Source of the DNA: Streptomyces hoynatensis
Lineage (GTDB): Bacteria > Actinomycetota > Actinomycetes > Streptomycetales > Streptomycetaceae
Assembly: GCF_003626535.1 (NCBI RefSeq)
Contig: NZ_RBAL01000020.1
Span: forward strand, 53,785-117,784
Length of the DNA: 64,000 nucleotides
Reading direction: 5' to 3'
In this document: positions 1-7,720 of the stretch, piece after piece
Layout of the letters: each line of letters opens with the position of its first letter
Position numbering within the stretch: the stretch's first letter is position 1
Made by a program: the position numbers and the translations under genes
Notes under the pieces: generated by a model
What the model was told of the DNA's origin: nothing
What the model saw: only the letters and a program-made list of their open reading frames with translations
Database searches by the model: none

Positions 1-1
1 C

Positions 2-487
2 GCCCGTCCGGCCGGCGACCCCGGCCGCCCCGAACTGCCGTGGCGCACCGCCTACGTGGCCTCGGCCCGGGTGTGGACGACGGTGCCGGAGCGCCTGCGG
101 CCCTTCCTGCGCCAGCAGGTGCGCTGGAAGAAGAGCTTCCTGCGCAACCTGTGCTTCTCCGGCGGTTTCATGTGGCGCCGCGGCCCGGTCGCCGCGCTGT
201 TCTTCTACGGGCACGTGCTGCTCGTCCTCGCCGCCCCCGCGCTCGCCTTCCGGCACCTGCTGTGCGGGCCGGCCGGCGGACTGTGGCTGCCCGCCGTGCT
301 CTACCTGGCCGGAATCCTGCTGAAGGGCGTCTTCTGGGGGCTGGCCTTCCGCCTCGACCATCCCGGCTCCACGCGCTGGCGGTACCGGCCGCTGATGAGC
401 CTGCTGTCGGTCACGGTGCTGTCCTGGCTGCTGCCGTACGCCCTGCTCACCCTCAGGCGCGGGGTGTGGTCGCGGGGCGCCTCGTGA
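2..487 (+). CDS. Family 2 membrane glycosyltransferase (polysaccharide synthase), C-terminal part
   Basis: The reading frame is open from the left edge, so the N-terminal catalytic part lies outside the window. The visible part has the QxxRW-type signature of processive GT2 synthases (RQQVRW, followed by KKSF), then about four hydrophobic segments, as in hyaluronan, chitin-oligosaccharide and poly-GlcNAc synthases. Such enzymes polymerise a nucleotide-activated sugar and export the chain through the membrane. The stop overlaps the start of a tiny membrane protein, and a secreted deacetylase follows, suggesting a deacetylated amino-sugar polymer. The polymer identity is inference; the family call is firm. 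Confidence 0.8.
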   Translation, partial: ARPAGDPGRPELPWRTAYVASARVWTTVPERLRPFLRQQVRWKKSFLRNLCFSGGFMWRRGPVAALFFYGHVLLVLAAPALAFRHLLCGPAGGLWLPAVLYLAGILLKGVFWGLAFRLDHPGSTRWRYRPLMSLLSVTVLSWLLPYALLTLRRGVWSRGAS

Positions 488-603
488 ACCGTGTCCGCCC
501 CCGGCGCGTACTGCGGGCGCTCCCGGCCGCGGCCCTGATCGGCCTGCTCTACCTCCTCGTTCTCACCCGGGGGCAGCCGGGCTCTCTCTGGCCGTTCGGC
601 TGA
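484..603 (+). CDS. 39-residue single-pass membrane peptide, coupled to the GT2 synthase
   Basis: A GTG overlaps the stop of the synthase in a GTGA arrangement, so translation is probably coupled. The product has a basic N-terminus (NRVRPRR), one hydrophobic helix (roughly residues 12-27, core LIGLLYLLVL) and a short tail ending WPFG. It could be an accessory subunit or stabiliser of the synthase, in the way small membrane partners assist some exopolysaccharide synthases, but no family is recognised. The evidence is the tight overlap, the plausible topology, and the gap of more than 150 bp before the next gene. Confidence 0.5.
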   Translation: MNRVRPRRVLRALPAAALIGLLYLLVLTRGQPGSLWPFG

Positions 604-760
604 CGCCTTCCTTCGGCTGCTTTCCTTCGGCTCTCCCAGGGCTGCCCTGCGGCTCTTCTGCGGCCTTCCTTGGTCGTTCCCCTCCCCTGCTCCCGTCTCC
701 TTCGCTTTCCCCCGTTTTCGCCGGCCGGCTCGGCCGGCCCGACCCGCGAGGAGTCCGTAC

Positions 761-1555
761 GTGCGCCATGCACCCCGACGCCTGCTGTTCCCGCTGCTGC
801 TCCTGCTCGCCGCGGGCGGCGCGCTCGCCTTCGGCCCGGCCCGGCACCGGGACACGCACACCGTCGTCAGCCTCACCTTCGACGACGGCGCCGCCGACCA
901 GTTCGCGAACGCCAGGCCCGCGCTGCGCGCGCACCGGCTGCCCGCCACCTTCTACGTCAACAGCGGCCGGATCGGCAGGGAGGGCCACCTGACGGCCGGG
1001 CAGGTGCGCCAACTCGCCACCGAGGGCCACGAGATCGGCGGCCACACCCTCACACACGCCCGGCTGACCGAGCTGAGCCCGGCCGGGCAGCGGCGCGAGA
1101 TCTGCGAGGACAGGTCGGCGCTGCTCGACCTCGGCCTCTCCCCGACGACCTTCGCCTACCCCTACGGCGCCGACACCGCGGAGGGCGCGCGCCTGGCCGC
1201 CGCGTGCGGCTACCAGGCGGCGCGCGACATCGGCGGCATCCGTTCGCCCCGCTCCTGCGCCTCCTGCGCCGCCGTCGAGACCTTCCCGCCGCGCGCCGTC
1301 TACGCCGTGCGCACGCCGGACTCGGCCGATGCGGAGACGACCCTCGCCGACCTCAAGCGGTACGTGACCCAGGCCGAGGAGGCGGGCGGCGGCTGGGTGC
1401 CGCTGGTCTTCCACCACGTGTGCGACCCCTGCGCGGGCGGGGCGGGGCGGCTGGCGGTCAGCCCCGGCACCCTGGAGAAGTTCCTCGCCTGGCTGCGCCC
1501 CCGCGCGCGACTCGGCACCAGGGTGGAGACCGTGGCCGACGCGCTGGCCGGCTGA
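761..1555 (+). CDS. Secreted polysaccharide deacetylase (NodB homology, CE4)
   Basis: 264 aa. The GTG start is preceded by a good ribosome site (GAGGAG, about 7 nt upstream). Residues 7-25 form an uncleaved or cleavable signal segment. CE4 motifs are present: TFDDG at 39-43 (catalytic Asp and metal Asp), HTLTH at 95-99 (metal histidines), AYPYG at 132-136 and a C-terminal LVFHH motif. It should remove N-acetyl groups from an extracellular glycan, probably the polymer made by the preceding GT2 synthase. Two CxxC pairs (C166/C169 and C221/C224) are unusual for the family and could form extracytoplasmic disulfides. The 157 bp upstream is pyrimidine-rich with repeated CTTCGGCT words and no clear gene. 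Confidence 0.85.
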   Translation: MRHAPRRLLFPLLLLLAAGGALAFGPARHRDTHTVVSLTFDDGAADQFANARPALRAHRLPATFYVNSGRIGREGHLTAGQVRQLATEGHEIGGHTLTHARLTELSPAGQRREICEDRSALLDLGLSPTTFAYPYGADTAEGARLAAACGYQAARDIGGIRSPRSCASCAAVETFPPRAVYAVRTPDSADAETTLADLKRYVTQAEEAGGGWVPLVFHHVCDPCAGGAGRLAVSPGTLEKFLAWLRPRARLGTRVETVADALAG

Positions 1556-1561
1556 GTCCCG

Positions 1562-1674
1562 GGGACGGCGCTCCCGGGGCGGCGACCCCGGACGGCGCCC
1601 CCCGGACGGCGCTCCCGGGGCGACCGCGCCGGCGCGAACCGCGCGATCGCCCCGGCGCGAACCGCGCGATCGCC
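1562..1674. repeat. Short GC-rich tandem repeats between convergent genes
   Basis: Two perfect adjacent copies of a 23-bp unit (1629-1651 and 1652-1674, core GCGCGAACCGCGCGATCGCC). Just upstream are two copies of a GGACGGCGCTCCCGGGGCG word. It lies between the convergent deacetylase and ATPase genes, so it is probably neutral or part of a bidirectional transcription end. Confidence 0.7.
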
Positions 1675-1710
1675 CCGTCTCCCCTGTGCGCCCGCGCCCC
1701 CGGGCCTGCC

Positions 1711-2154
1711 TCAGGAGGCGCGCAACAGGGCGGCGTCCTCCCGCCACTTGAGGATCTTGTCGAAGGTGACGACCGCGCCGCCGCTGCCCGGCTGGTTCCC
1801 GAAGCGCACGCGGTCGCACAGCGCCTCGATCAGGCTCAGGCCGCGCCCGCCGAGCAGCAGCTCGCGGGGGCGCTCGACGCGTGGGATGACGCCGCCCGCC
1901 GGGAAGCCGGGGCCGCAGTCGGTGACCTCGATCCGGCACATGTCCCCGTAGATCGACGCCGTCACCCGGTAGACCTGGGAGCGGTCGCCGCCGTGGCGCA
2001 CCGCGTTCGAGCAGGCCTCGGAGAGGGCGACGCACAGCTCGTGCGAGATGTCCTCCTCCACCCCTGCCGTTTCCATGGCGCCCGACAGCAGCCGGCGAGC
2101 GAGCGGAACACTGGCCGCTTCCCGGCGCAGTTGGAGAGACCACCAGATGCTCAT
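1711..2154 (-). CDS. RsbW/SpoIIAB-like ATP-binding protein (GHKL, HATPase_c_2)
   Basis: 147 aa, the usual size of the stand-alone anti-sigma-type serine kinases that are abundant in Streptomyces. An N-box is seen at SEACSNAVRH, the ATP-binding G1 motif at DCGPGFP and the G2 motif at GGRGLSLIEAL. The start is supported by GAGGAGG seven nt upstream of the ATG. Family members bind a sigma factor or an anti-anti-sigma protein and phosphorylate the latter. No sigma or STAS gene is adjacent, so the partner is unknown. Confidence 0.85.
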   Translation of the reverse strand: MSIWWSLQLRREAASVPLARRLLSGAMETAGVEEDISHELCVALSEACSNAVRHGGDRSQVYRVTASIYGDMCRIEVTDCGPGFPAGGVIPRVERPRELLLGGRGLSLIEALCDRVRFGNQPGSGGAVVTFDKILKWREDAALLRAS

Positions 2155-2429
2155 GCTCCAGCCTCCTCGCCACGGCTCGACATATCTGTAGGTATTGCCT
2201 ACCGGCGCTCCTCGTAAGCGTGCGATTGACCCAACACCCCCCGTTCGGCGGATGTATCAGTATGAATCGGGCCTTTTCTCGCATTTCTCCGCGCCACGGG
2301 GGTCGACCACGCCGGAAAGCACCACCCGCCGTGACGGGGCGGTGCCCGACCGGAGCCCTGGCGAGTGTCGGCCAGATGTACGACCCGCCATCCCCTCGGT
2401 CGCCTACCCGGTGAGATGATGGCGCAGCC
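2155..2429. promoter_or_regulatory. Divergent intergenic region
   Basis: 275 bp between divergent genes. A short inverted repeat TAGG-TATTG-CCTA (about 2192-2204) lies 40-50 bp upstream of the ATPase gene. A TACCCG hexamer at 2405-2410 may be the -10 box of the rightward gene. No small gene is seen. Confidence 0.35.
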
Positions 2430-3206
2430 ATGCGTGCCGGAGCCGATCTGCGAGTGCTGCGTGCCGCGGTGTTCGCCGCGGCCTGCGCCGCGCTGGCCGC
2501 GGGCGGCCACCTGCTGGCCGGCGGCCCCGGCATCGCGCCCTGGGCCCTGGCCACCGGCTGGGCCGCGGCCTTCGCCGTGGCCGCGCCGCTCGCCGGCCGC
2601 GAACGCCGCTCGGCCCTCGCCCTGGCCGCCGCGCTGGCCGCCGGGCAGCTCGCCCTGCACTCCCTCTACACCCTGGGCCAGCGCGGGCACGCCATGGCCG
2701 ACGCGGAGGCCGGGGTCCTCGGGCAGGCGCGGGCGCTGCTGTGCGGGGAGCACGGCAGGACCCTGAGCGTGGACCAGGCGACGCAGCTCGTCACCGACGC
2801 GGGGCTCACCCCGCACGACCCGGCGGGCGCGGCGGCCGCTCAGGCGCCCGCGCTGGCCGCCGCCCACGCCCTGCCGTCCTCCGGCGCGATGATCCTCGGC
2901 CACCTGCTGGCCGCGCTGGCCGCGGGCTGGCTGCTGCGCCGGGGCGAGGCCGCGCTGTGGCGGCTGATCAGGCTCTCCTCCCGCTGGTCGGCGCGCGGCG
3001 CCGCCTCGCTCGCGCCGTTGCGCAGCGCCCTGCGGCTGCTGCGGCTGCTCGGCGCCGGCGCGACCCCCTCCGGCGCGCCCACCGTGCGCCCCCCGCGCAC
3101 CGGCCATCTCCCGCGCCGCGCCCTGCGCGCCGCGGCGCTCGCGCACGCCGTGATCCGGCGCGGCCCGCCCGTCTCGGCCCGGCCCGGCGTTCTTCTCGCG
3201 GCCTGA
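2430..3206 (+). CDS. Actinobacterial membrane protein of unknown function
   Basis: 258 aa, Ala/Leu-rich. Three hydrophobic segments lie near residues 8-30, 36-52 and 60-75, a polar region with one Cys follows, then another membrane segment near 153-170 and a basic C-terminal tail. No catalytic motif is recognised. It lies just upstream of the YcnI-Sco-ECuC-CopCD genes on the same strand, so a role in copper handling is possible, but this rests on position alone. The start was chosen as the first ATG with this coding pattern; its ribosome site is weak. Confidence 0.6.
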   Translation: MRAGADLRVLRAAVFAAACAALAAGGHLLAGGPGIAPWALATGWAAAFAVAAPLAGRERRSALALAAALAAGQLALHSLYTLGQRGHAMADAEAGVLGQARALLCGEHGRTLSVDQATQLVTDAGLTPHDPAGAAAAQAPALAAAHALPSSGAMILGHLLAALAAGWLLRRGEAALWRLIRLSSRWSARGAASLAPLRSALRLLRLLGAGATPSGAPTVRPPRTGHLPRRALRAAALAHAVIRRGPPVSARPGVLLAA

Positions 3207-3298
3207 CACACCTCCTCACAGCGCCAGGGGCGCACGAAAGGGGCGGGTGTGCCCTCGCCGCACGCCCGGCCCTCCCCTTTCGCACCCCCTTCACGACC

Positions 3299-3332
3299 GG
3301 TTCGCGAGCCGCTCGCGAGCCGTTCGCGATCC
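3299..3332. repeat. Three imperfect 11-bp direct repeats upstream of the YcnI gene
   Basis: TTCGCGAGCCG, CTCGCGAGCCG and TTCGCGATCCA are consecutive about 40-70 bp upstream of the YcnI start. TCGCGA is itself palindromic. They could be regulator-binding repeats or chance low-complexity sequence; no canonical CsoR copper operator is seen. Confidence 0.45.
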
Positions 3333-3369
3333 ATCGGCGTTCCTTCACACCACATCGGAGTGTGTCCGC

Positions 3370-4158
3370 ATGAACCGCATGCACCGCGCCCGCCTGGCCG
3401 CCTGCGCGACCGTGGCCGCCGCCACCGGCGCTCTCGTGCTCGCCACCGCCCCGACGGCCCTCGCGCACGTCACCATCGACCCGGACGAGGCCGAGCAGGG
3501 CGGCTACACCGTCATCAACGTCAAGGTCCCCAACGAGCGCGACAACGCCTCGACGATCAGCCTCGAACTGCACCTCGACCTCGACCACCCGCTGTCCTCC
3601 GTCATGCCGCAGCCGGTGCCCGGCTGGGACGTCGAGGTGGAGACCGCCCACCTCGACCAGCCCGTCGAGGTGCACGGCAGCGAGGTCTCCGAGGTGCCGA
3701 GCGTGATCACCTGGACCGGCGGCGAGATCTCCCCCGGCCAGTTCCAGCAGTTCCCGCTGTCCATCGGCCCGCTGCCCGAGGACGTCGACCACCTGGTGTT
3801 CAAGGCGATCCAGACCTACGACAACGACGAGGTCGTCCGCTGGATCGAGGAGCCGGCCGAGGGCGGCGAGGAGCCGGAGAACCCGGCGCCCGTGCTCCAG
3901 CTCGCCCCCGCGGCCGAGGAGTCGGAGGCCGCGAGCGGCGCCGGCGCGTCCGCGCCGGACTCCGCGGCCGCGGACGGCGAGGACACCGGGAGCGGCGAGG
4001 CGGCCGAGGCCGCGGACGACGAGGGTGGCAGCGACACCACCGCCCGCGTGCTCGGCGTGGCCGGAATCGTGGTCGGCGCCGCCGGCGTCGCCTTCGGCGT
4101 GCTGGCCGGGCGCCGCCGTTCCGGCGCCGGCGCGGCGGACGGCGGCGCCGCGAGCTGA
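3370..4158 (+). CDS. YcnI-family (DUF1775) extracytoplasmic copper-binding protein
   Basis: 262 aa. A signal peptide ends at ALA-H33, placing a histidine at or near the mature N-terminus, as expected for the copper-binding 'histidine brace' of DUF1775 proteins. The domain spans about residues 33-165 and keeps the WDV and WTGG tryptophans. An acidic/Ala-rich linker, one C-terminal membrane helix and a basic RRR tail anchor it outside the membrane. Start: the ATG at 3370 has GGAG upstream; an in-frame ATG three codons later is possible. It heads the copper cluster. Confidence 0.85.
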   Translation: MNRMHRARLAACATVAAATGALVLATAPTALAHVTIDPDEAEQGGYTVINVKVPNERDNASTISLELHLDLDHPLSSVMPQPVPGWDVEVETAHLDQPVEVHGSEVSEVPSVITWTGGEISPGQFQQFPLSIGPLPEDVDHLVFKAIQTYDNDEVVRWIEEPAEGGEEPENPAPVLQLAPAAEESEAASGAGASAPDSAAADGEDTGSGEAAEAADDEGGSDTTARVLGVAGIVVGAAGVAFGVLAGRRRSGAGAADGGAAS

Positions 4159-4250
4159 CCCGCACCCCCAGCACCGGAGACCGAACTGCCCGGCGGGGCG
4201 GGCGCGCACCTCGCCCGCCCGCCCCGCCTCCTCACCATCGGGAACACCTC

Positions 4251-4916
4251 ATGCACTTGCGCAAGATCACCCTCACCGCCCTCGCCCTGGTCACCGCGGC
4301 CGCGCTCGCGGGCTGCGGCGGGGACGGCGAGGACACCGCGGACGCGGGCCAGTCCCCCGCCGCCCAGGTCGAGGGCGGCACGGCGCCCGACGAGGGGACG
4401 GTGCTCGACACCCCCTTCGACAAGCCGGACCTCGTGCTCACCGACACCAACGGCGAGTCCTACGACTTCGCCGAGCAGACCGCGGGGCACGCCACCCTGC
4501 TCTACTTCGGCTACACCAACTGCCCCGACGTCTGCCCGCTCACCATGAGCAACATCGCCACCGCCGCCCGGAGCCTCACCGCCGAGCAGCGCGCCGACCT
4601 GCGGGTCGTCTTCGTCACCACCGACCCGGAACGCGACACCCCGGAGTCCCTCGGCGCCTGGCTGCGCGCCCAGGGCCCCGACTTCACCGGCCTCACCGGG
4701 GACTTCGACACCATCCAGGCCGCCGCCCGTTCGCTCGGCGTCTACATCGAGCCCTCGTACACGGACGACAACGGCGACATCGTCTCCACCCACGGGACGC
4801 AGGTCCTCGCCTTCCTGCCCACCGACGACAAGGCACACGTCGTCTACACCGAGGGCGTCACCCAGGAGACCTTCGCCCGGGATCTGCCCAGGCTCCTGGA
4901 AGGAGAGCTCCCGTGA
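4251..4916 (+). CDS. sco: Sco (SCO1/SenC) copper-chaperone lipoprotein
   Basis: 221 aa lipoprotein with lipobox LAGC (C22). It has a thioredoxin-like fold with the copper-binding CPDVC motif (C91, C95) and the downstream histidine H181 in THGTQV, the three classical Cu ligands of Sco proteins. The family delivers copper to the CuA site of cytochrome c oxidase. In Streptomyces lividans, Sco was reported to act with the copper chaperone ECuC. The next start overlaps this stop by 4 nt. Confidence 0.93.
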   Translation: MHLRKITLTALALVTAAALAGCGGDGEDTADAGQSPAAQVEGGTAPDEGTVLDTPFDKPDLVLTDTNGESYDFAEQTAGHATLLYFGYTNCPDVCPLTMSNIATAARSLTAEQRADLRVVFVTTDPERDTPESLGAWLRAQGPDFTGLTGDFDTIQAAARSLGVYIEPSYTDDNGDIVSTHGTQVLAFLPTDDKAHVVYTEGVTQETFARDLPRLLEGELP

Positions 4917-5377
4917 CCCGGGCCAGGGCGGCGCTCGGCCTGGCCGCCGCGCTCCTGCTCGGCCCGGCCCTGGCCGGCTGCGCCTCCGACGCGGACGCCG
5001 CGGGCGGCGGCACCCCGGAGCTGACCGCCGAGGGGGCGTACATCCCGCGGCCGCCCACCGCCGAGCTGGCCGGGGGCTTCCTGACCATCGAGAACACGGG
5101 CGACGCCGACGACGCCCTCACCTCGGTCACCAGCGAGGCCGCGGACAGCGTCGAGATCCACACGACCGAGGGCGGCACCATGCACCAGGCCGACGCGCTG
5201 CTCGTGCCCGCGGGCGGCGAACTGCGCCTCGCACACGGCGGCAGCCACCTGATGATCATGGGCCTCGACAGCCGCCCGGCAGAGGGCGACACCGTGCCCA
5301 TCCAGCTGCACTTCGAGAAGTCCCCCGCGATCAGCCTCGAGGTGCCCGTCCGACCCGCCACCTACACCGGGGAGTGA
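4913..5377 (+). CDS. ecuC: PCu(A)C-type copper chaperone lipoprotein (ECuC-like)
   Basis: 154 aa. The GTG overlaps the sco stop (GTGA) and sits behind AAGGAGAG. Lipobox LAGC (C23). The PCuAC domain carries VEIHTT, TMHQ and a C-terminal GGSHLMIMG, matching the His/Met copper-binding pattern of the family. Known PCuAC proteins capture Cu(I) outside the membrane and pass it to Sco or directly to oxidase, which agrees with the coupled gene order. Confidence 0.9.
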   Translation: MTRARAALGLAAALLLGPALAGCASDADAAGGGTPELTAEGAYIPRPPTAELAGGFLTIENTGDADDALTSVTSEAADSVEIHTTEGGTMHQADALLVPAGGELRLAHGGSHLMIMGLDSRPAEGDTVPIQLHFEKSPAISLEVPVRPATYTGE

Positions 5378-5384
5378 CATCGCC

Positions 5385-7571
5385 ATGACCACCCTTCGCC
5401 GTTCTCTGGCCGCGCTGCTCCTGGGGGCCGTGGCCGCGCTCGCCGCGCTGCTCGTGACGGCCGCCCCGGCCGCCGCCCACGCCACGCTCGCCGGCAGCAC
5501 GCCAGGGGACGGCGAGGTGGTCGCCACCGCTCCGGAGCAGGTGACGCTCACCTTCTCCGAGCACGTCTCCGTGGCCGAGGGCGGCATACGCGTCCTCGGC
5601 CCCGAGGGCGAGGCCGCCGACACCGGGGAACTCGGCGGCGAGGGCGCCGAGCGCTCCGTGGCGCTGCGCCCCGGCCTGCCCGAGGGCACCTACACCGTCG
5701 CCTGGCAGGTGGTCTCCGCCGACAGCCACCCGATCTCGGGGGCGTTCACCTTCTCCATCGGCGCGCCCTCCGCCACCACGGTCGACGCCTCGTCCGTCGC
5801 GGCAAGCGGCGACGACGGGGCCGTCGGCCTCCTCTACGACATCGCCAGGTACGCCGCCTACGCCGGGTTCGTGCTGCTGGCCGGGCCCTGCGTCTTCGTC
5901 CTCTGCTGCTGGCCCGGGGCCGCCGGGCGGCAGGCGGTGCAGCGGGTGACCCTGACCGGCTGGACGGCGGCCACCGCCGCCACCCTGGCGCTGCTCCTGC
6001 TGCGCACGCCCTACACCGGCTCAGGCGACCTGGCGGACGCCTTCGACCTGGACGGGCTGCGGGACGTCGTCGGCACCAAGGAGGGCACCGCACTCGTCAC
6101 GCGGCTGCTGATCCTGGCCGCCTCGGGGGCGTTCCTCGCGCTGCTGCACGGCAGCTGGGCCCGGCTGCGGACGCGGGTGGCGGCGCACGGGGCGGGGCGC
6201 GCGACCAGGGACCGCGCCGGGGCGGACGACGCACGGGACGAGGTACGGGACGAGGTACGGGGCGGGGAGCCGGACGACGCACGGGACGAGGAGCGGGGCG
6301 GGGAGCCGGGCACGGGATCGGACGACGCGCCGGACGACGTGCCGGCCGAGGCGGACGGCGAGGAGCCGGACGACGAGGCGGACGCCGACCGGCTGCGCGA
6401 CTACACCTTCGGCCTCGCGCTCGGCGGCACCGTCCTGGCCGTGGGCATCGCCGCGACCTGGGCCATGGCGGAACACGCCTCCACCGGGCGGCAGACGGCG
6501 CTCGCCATCCCGGCCGACATCGTGCACCTGCTCTCCGTCGCCACCTGGCTCGGCGGGCTGGTCACCCTGCTCTCCCTGCTCCACGGCGCCCCGGCGACCC
6601 CGCCCGCCGCCGCGGTGCGCCGGTTCTCCGGGCTCGCCCTGGGCAGCGTCGCGGCCCTCGCGGCCACCGGGCTCTACCAGTCCTGGCGGCAGGTCGGCCT
6701 CTCCTGGTCGGCCCTCACCGGCACCTCCTACGGCAAGCTGCTGATCCTCAAGGTGGCACTGGTCGCCGGGGTGCTCGCCGTGGCCTTCTTCTCCCGCCGC
6801 CTGACCGCCCGCCTCGCCGACCCCGCGGCCACCACCGGGACCGGCGAGGCCGGCACGCCCGAGGCAGGCACGCCCGAGGCAGAACACGCGCCCGGGCGGC
6901 GGCCCGAGCCGGCCGCCGTCGCCGCGGCCGAGCGGGACCCGGGCGCGGGGCAGGGGCCGCGGCCGGTGGACGCGCAACGGGCCAGGCAGCTCGCCCGCCA
7001 GCGCGACGCCGCCCTGCGGGCCCGCCGCCAGAAGGCGCGGAACGCCGAGCCGGCCCGGGCCGCGCTGCGCCGTTCCGTCCTCGCCGAGGCGGCGGTGGCC
7101 GCGGTCGTCCTCGCCGTCACCACCGGCCTCACCAACACCACCCCCGCGCACACCGCGGCCGCGGCCGAGAACGCCGGCCCGTCCGGCTCGCACCGGGGAG
7201 CGCACGGCGAGGGGCACGAGGCGGGCCAGGAGCCTCCCACGCTGGAGATCCCGTACGACACCGGCGGCCCCGGCGGCCAGGGCACCGCGCACGTGGAGTT
7301 CTCCTCCGCGGGCACCGGGGAGAACACCCTCCACGTCTCGCTGACCGACCCCGCGGGACAGGTCACCGAGGTGGCCGAGATCCGGGTCGCCCTCTCCCTT
7401 CCCGCCGAGGACCTCGGCCCGCTGCGTTACCAGGCCCAGCGGGTGGACGCGGGCCACTGGGCCGTCACCGGCGTGCAGTTGCCGCGCCCCGGGGAGTGGG
7501 AGCTGGACCTGACCGTGCGGAGCTCGGACATCGACGAGGTGACCGAGACGGCGGAGTTCACGCTGGAGTGA
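5385..7571 (+). CDS. CopC-CopD fusion copper-transport protein (YobA/PcoD type)
   Basis: 728 aa. A signal peptide leads to H32 at the mature N-terminus, then a CopC domain to about residue 127 with H115 (Cu site). A polytopic CopD membrane domain follows and a YtkA-like C-terminal domain occupies roughly 620-728. Unusual are two charged, low-complexity insertions: about 280-340 (Asp/Glu/Arg repeats) and about 482-540, which separate groups of membrane helices. The family binds periplasmic copper and is thought to move it across the membrane. Spacing of 7 nt from ecuC indicates one operon. Confidence 0.88.
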   Translation: MTTLRRSLAALLLGAVAALAALLVTAAPAAAHATLAGSTPGDGEVVATAPEQVTLTFSEHVSVAEGGIRVLGPEGEAADTGELGGEGAERSVALRPGLPEGTYTVAWQVVSADSHPISGAFTFSIGAPSATTVDASSVAASGDDGAVGLLYDIARYAAYAGFVLLAGPCVFVLCCWPGAAGRQAVQRVTLTGWTAATAATLALLLLRTPYTGSGDLADAFDLDGLRDVVGTKEGTALVTRLLILAASGAFLALLHGSWARLRTRVAAHGAGRATRDRAGADDARDEVRDEVRGGEPDDARDEERGGEPGTGSDDAPDDVPAEADGEEPDDEADADRLRDYTFGLALGGTVLAVGIAATWAMAEHASTGRQTALAIPADIVHLLSVATWLGGLVTLLSLLHGAPATPPAAAVRRFSGLALGSVAALAATGLYQSWRQVGLSWSALTGTSYGKLLILKVALVAGVLAVAFFSRRLTARLADPAATTGTGEAGTPEAGTPEAEHAPGRRPEPAAVAAAERDPGAGQGPRPVDAQRARQLARQRDAALRARRQKARNAEPARAALRRSVLAEAAVAAVVLAVTTGLTNTTPAHTAAAAENAGPSGSHRGAHGEGHEAGQEPPTLEIPYDTGGPGGQGTAHVEFSSAGTGENTLHVSLTDPAGQVTEVAEIRVALSLPAEDLGPLRYQAQRVDAGHWAVTGVQLPRPGEWELDLTVRSSDIDEVTETAEFTLE
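6225..6312. repeat. Intragenic tandem repeat coding an acidic/basic loop in the CopCD protein
   Basis: Two imperfect copies of a roughly 47-bp unit (GGACGACGCACGGGACGAGG followed by GCGGGGAGCC) encode the charged loop. A second small duplication, 15 bp (GGCACGCCCGAGGCA) repeated twice, lies near 6848-6877. Both are in frame, so they lengthen loops without breaking the gene. Confidence 0.7.
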
Positions 7572-7598
7572 ACGCGCGCAGGCCAGGCCCACCCGACC

Positions 7599-7689
7599 CA
7601 CCGACCCGCCCCACCGATCCCACGCACCGACCCGCCCCACCGATCCCACGCACCGACCCGCCCCACCGACCCGCCCCACCGATCCGACC
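7599..7689. repeat. Minisatellite between copCD and dtpA
   Basis: A 26-bp unit beginning CACCGACCCGCCCCACCGAT occurs exactly twice (7599-7624, 7625-7650). A third copy carries an extra CCGCCCCACCGA dodecamer. The array sits in the 149-bp gap before dtpA and could affect transcript structure or vary in copy number between strains. Confidence 0.8.
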
Positions 7690-7720
7690 ACCGAACGAGC
7701 AAAGCGCGAAGTGATCCACG

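Noticed and set aside
40..603. 187-residue frame across the synthase end
   Set aside because: Only its last part (484-603) looks like a gene; the earlier part is out of frame with the GT2 signatures.
563..2554. Long open frames on the minus strand opposite the deacetylase and ATPase genes
   Set aside because: They run antisense through genes with clear motifs, are Arg/Gly/Ala-rich, and have no domain or ribosome site; typical of high-GC DNA.
7590..7690. CRISPR array
   Set aside because: The repeats are contiguous 26-bp units without unique spacers, and there are no cas genes in the window.
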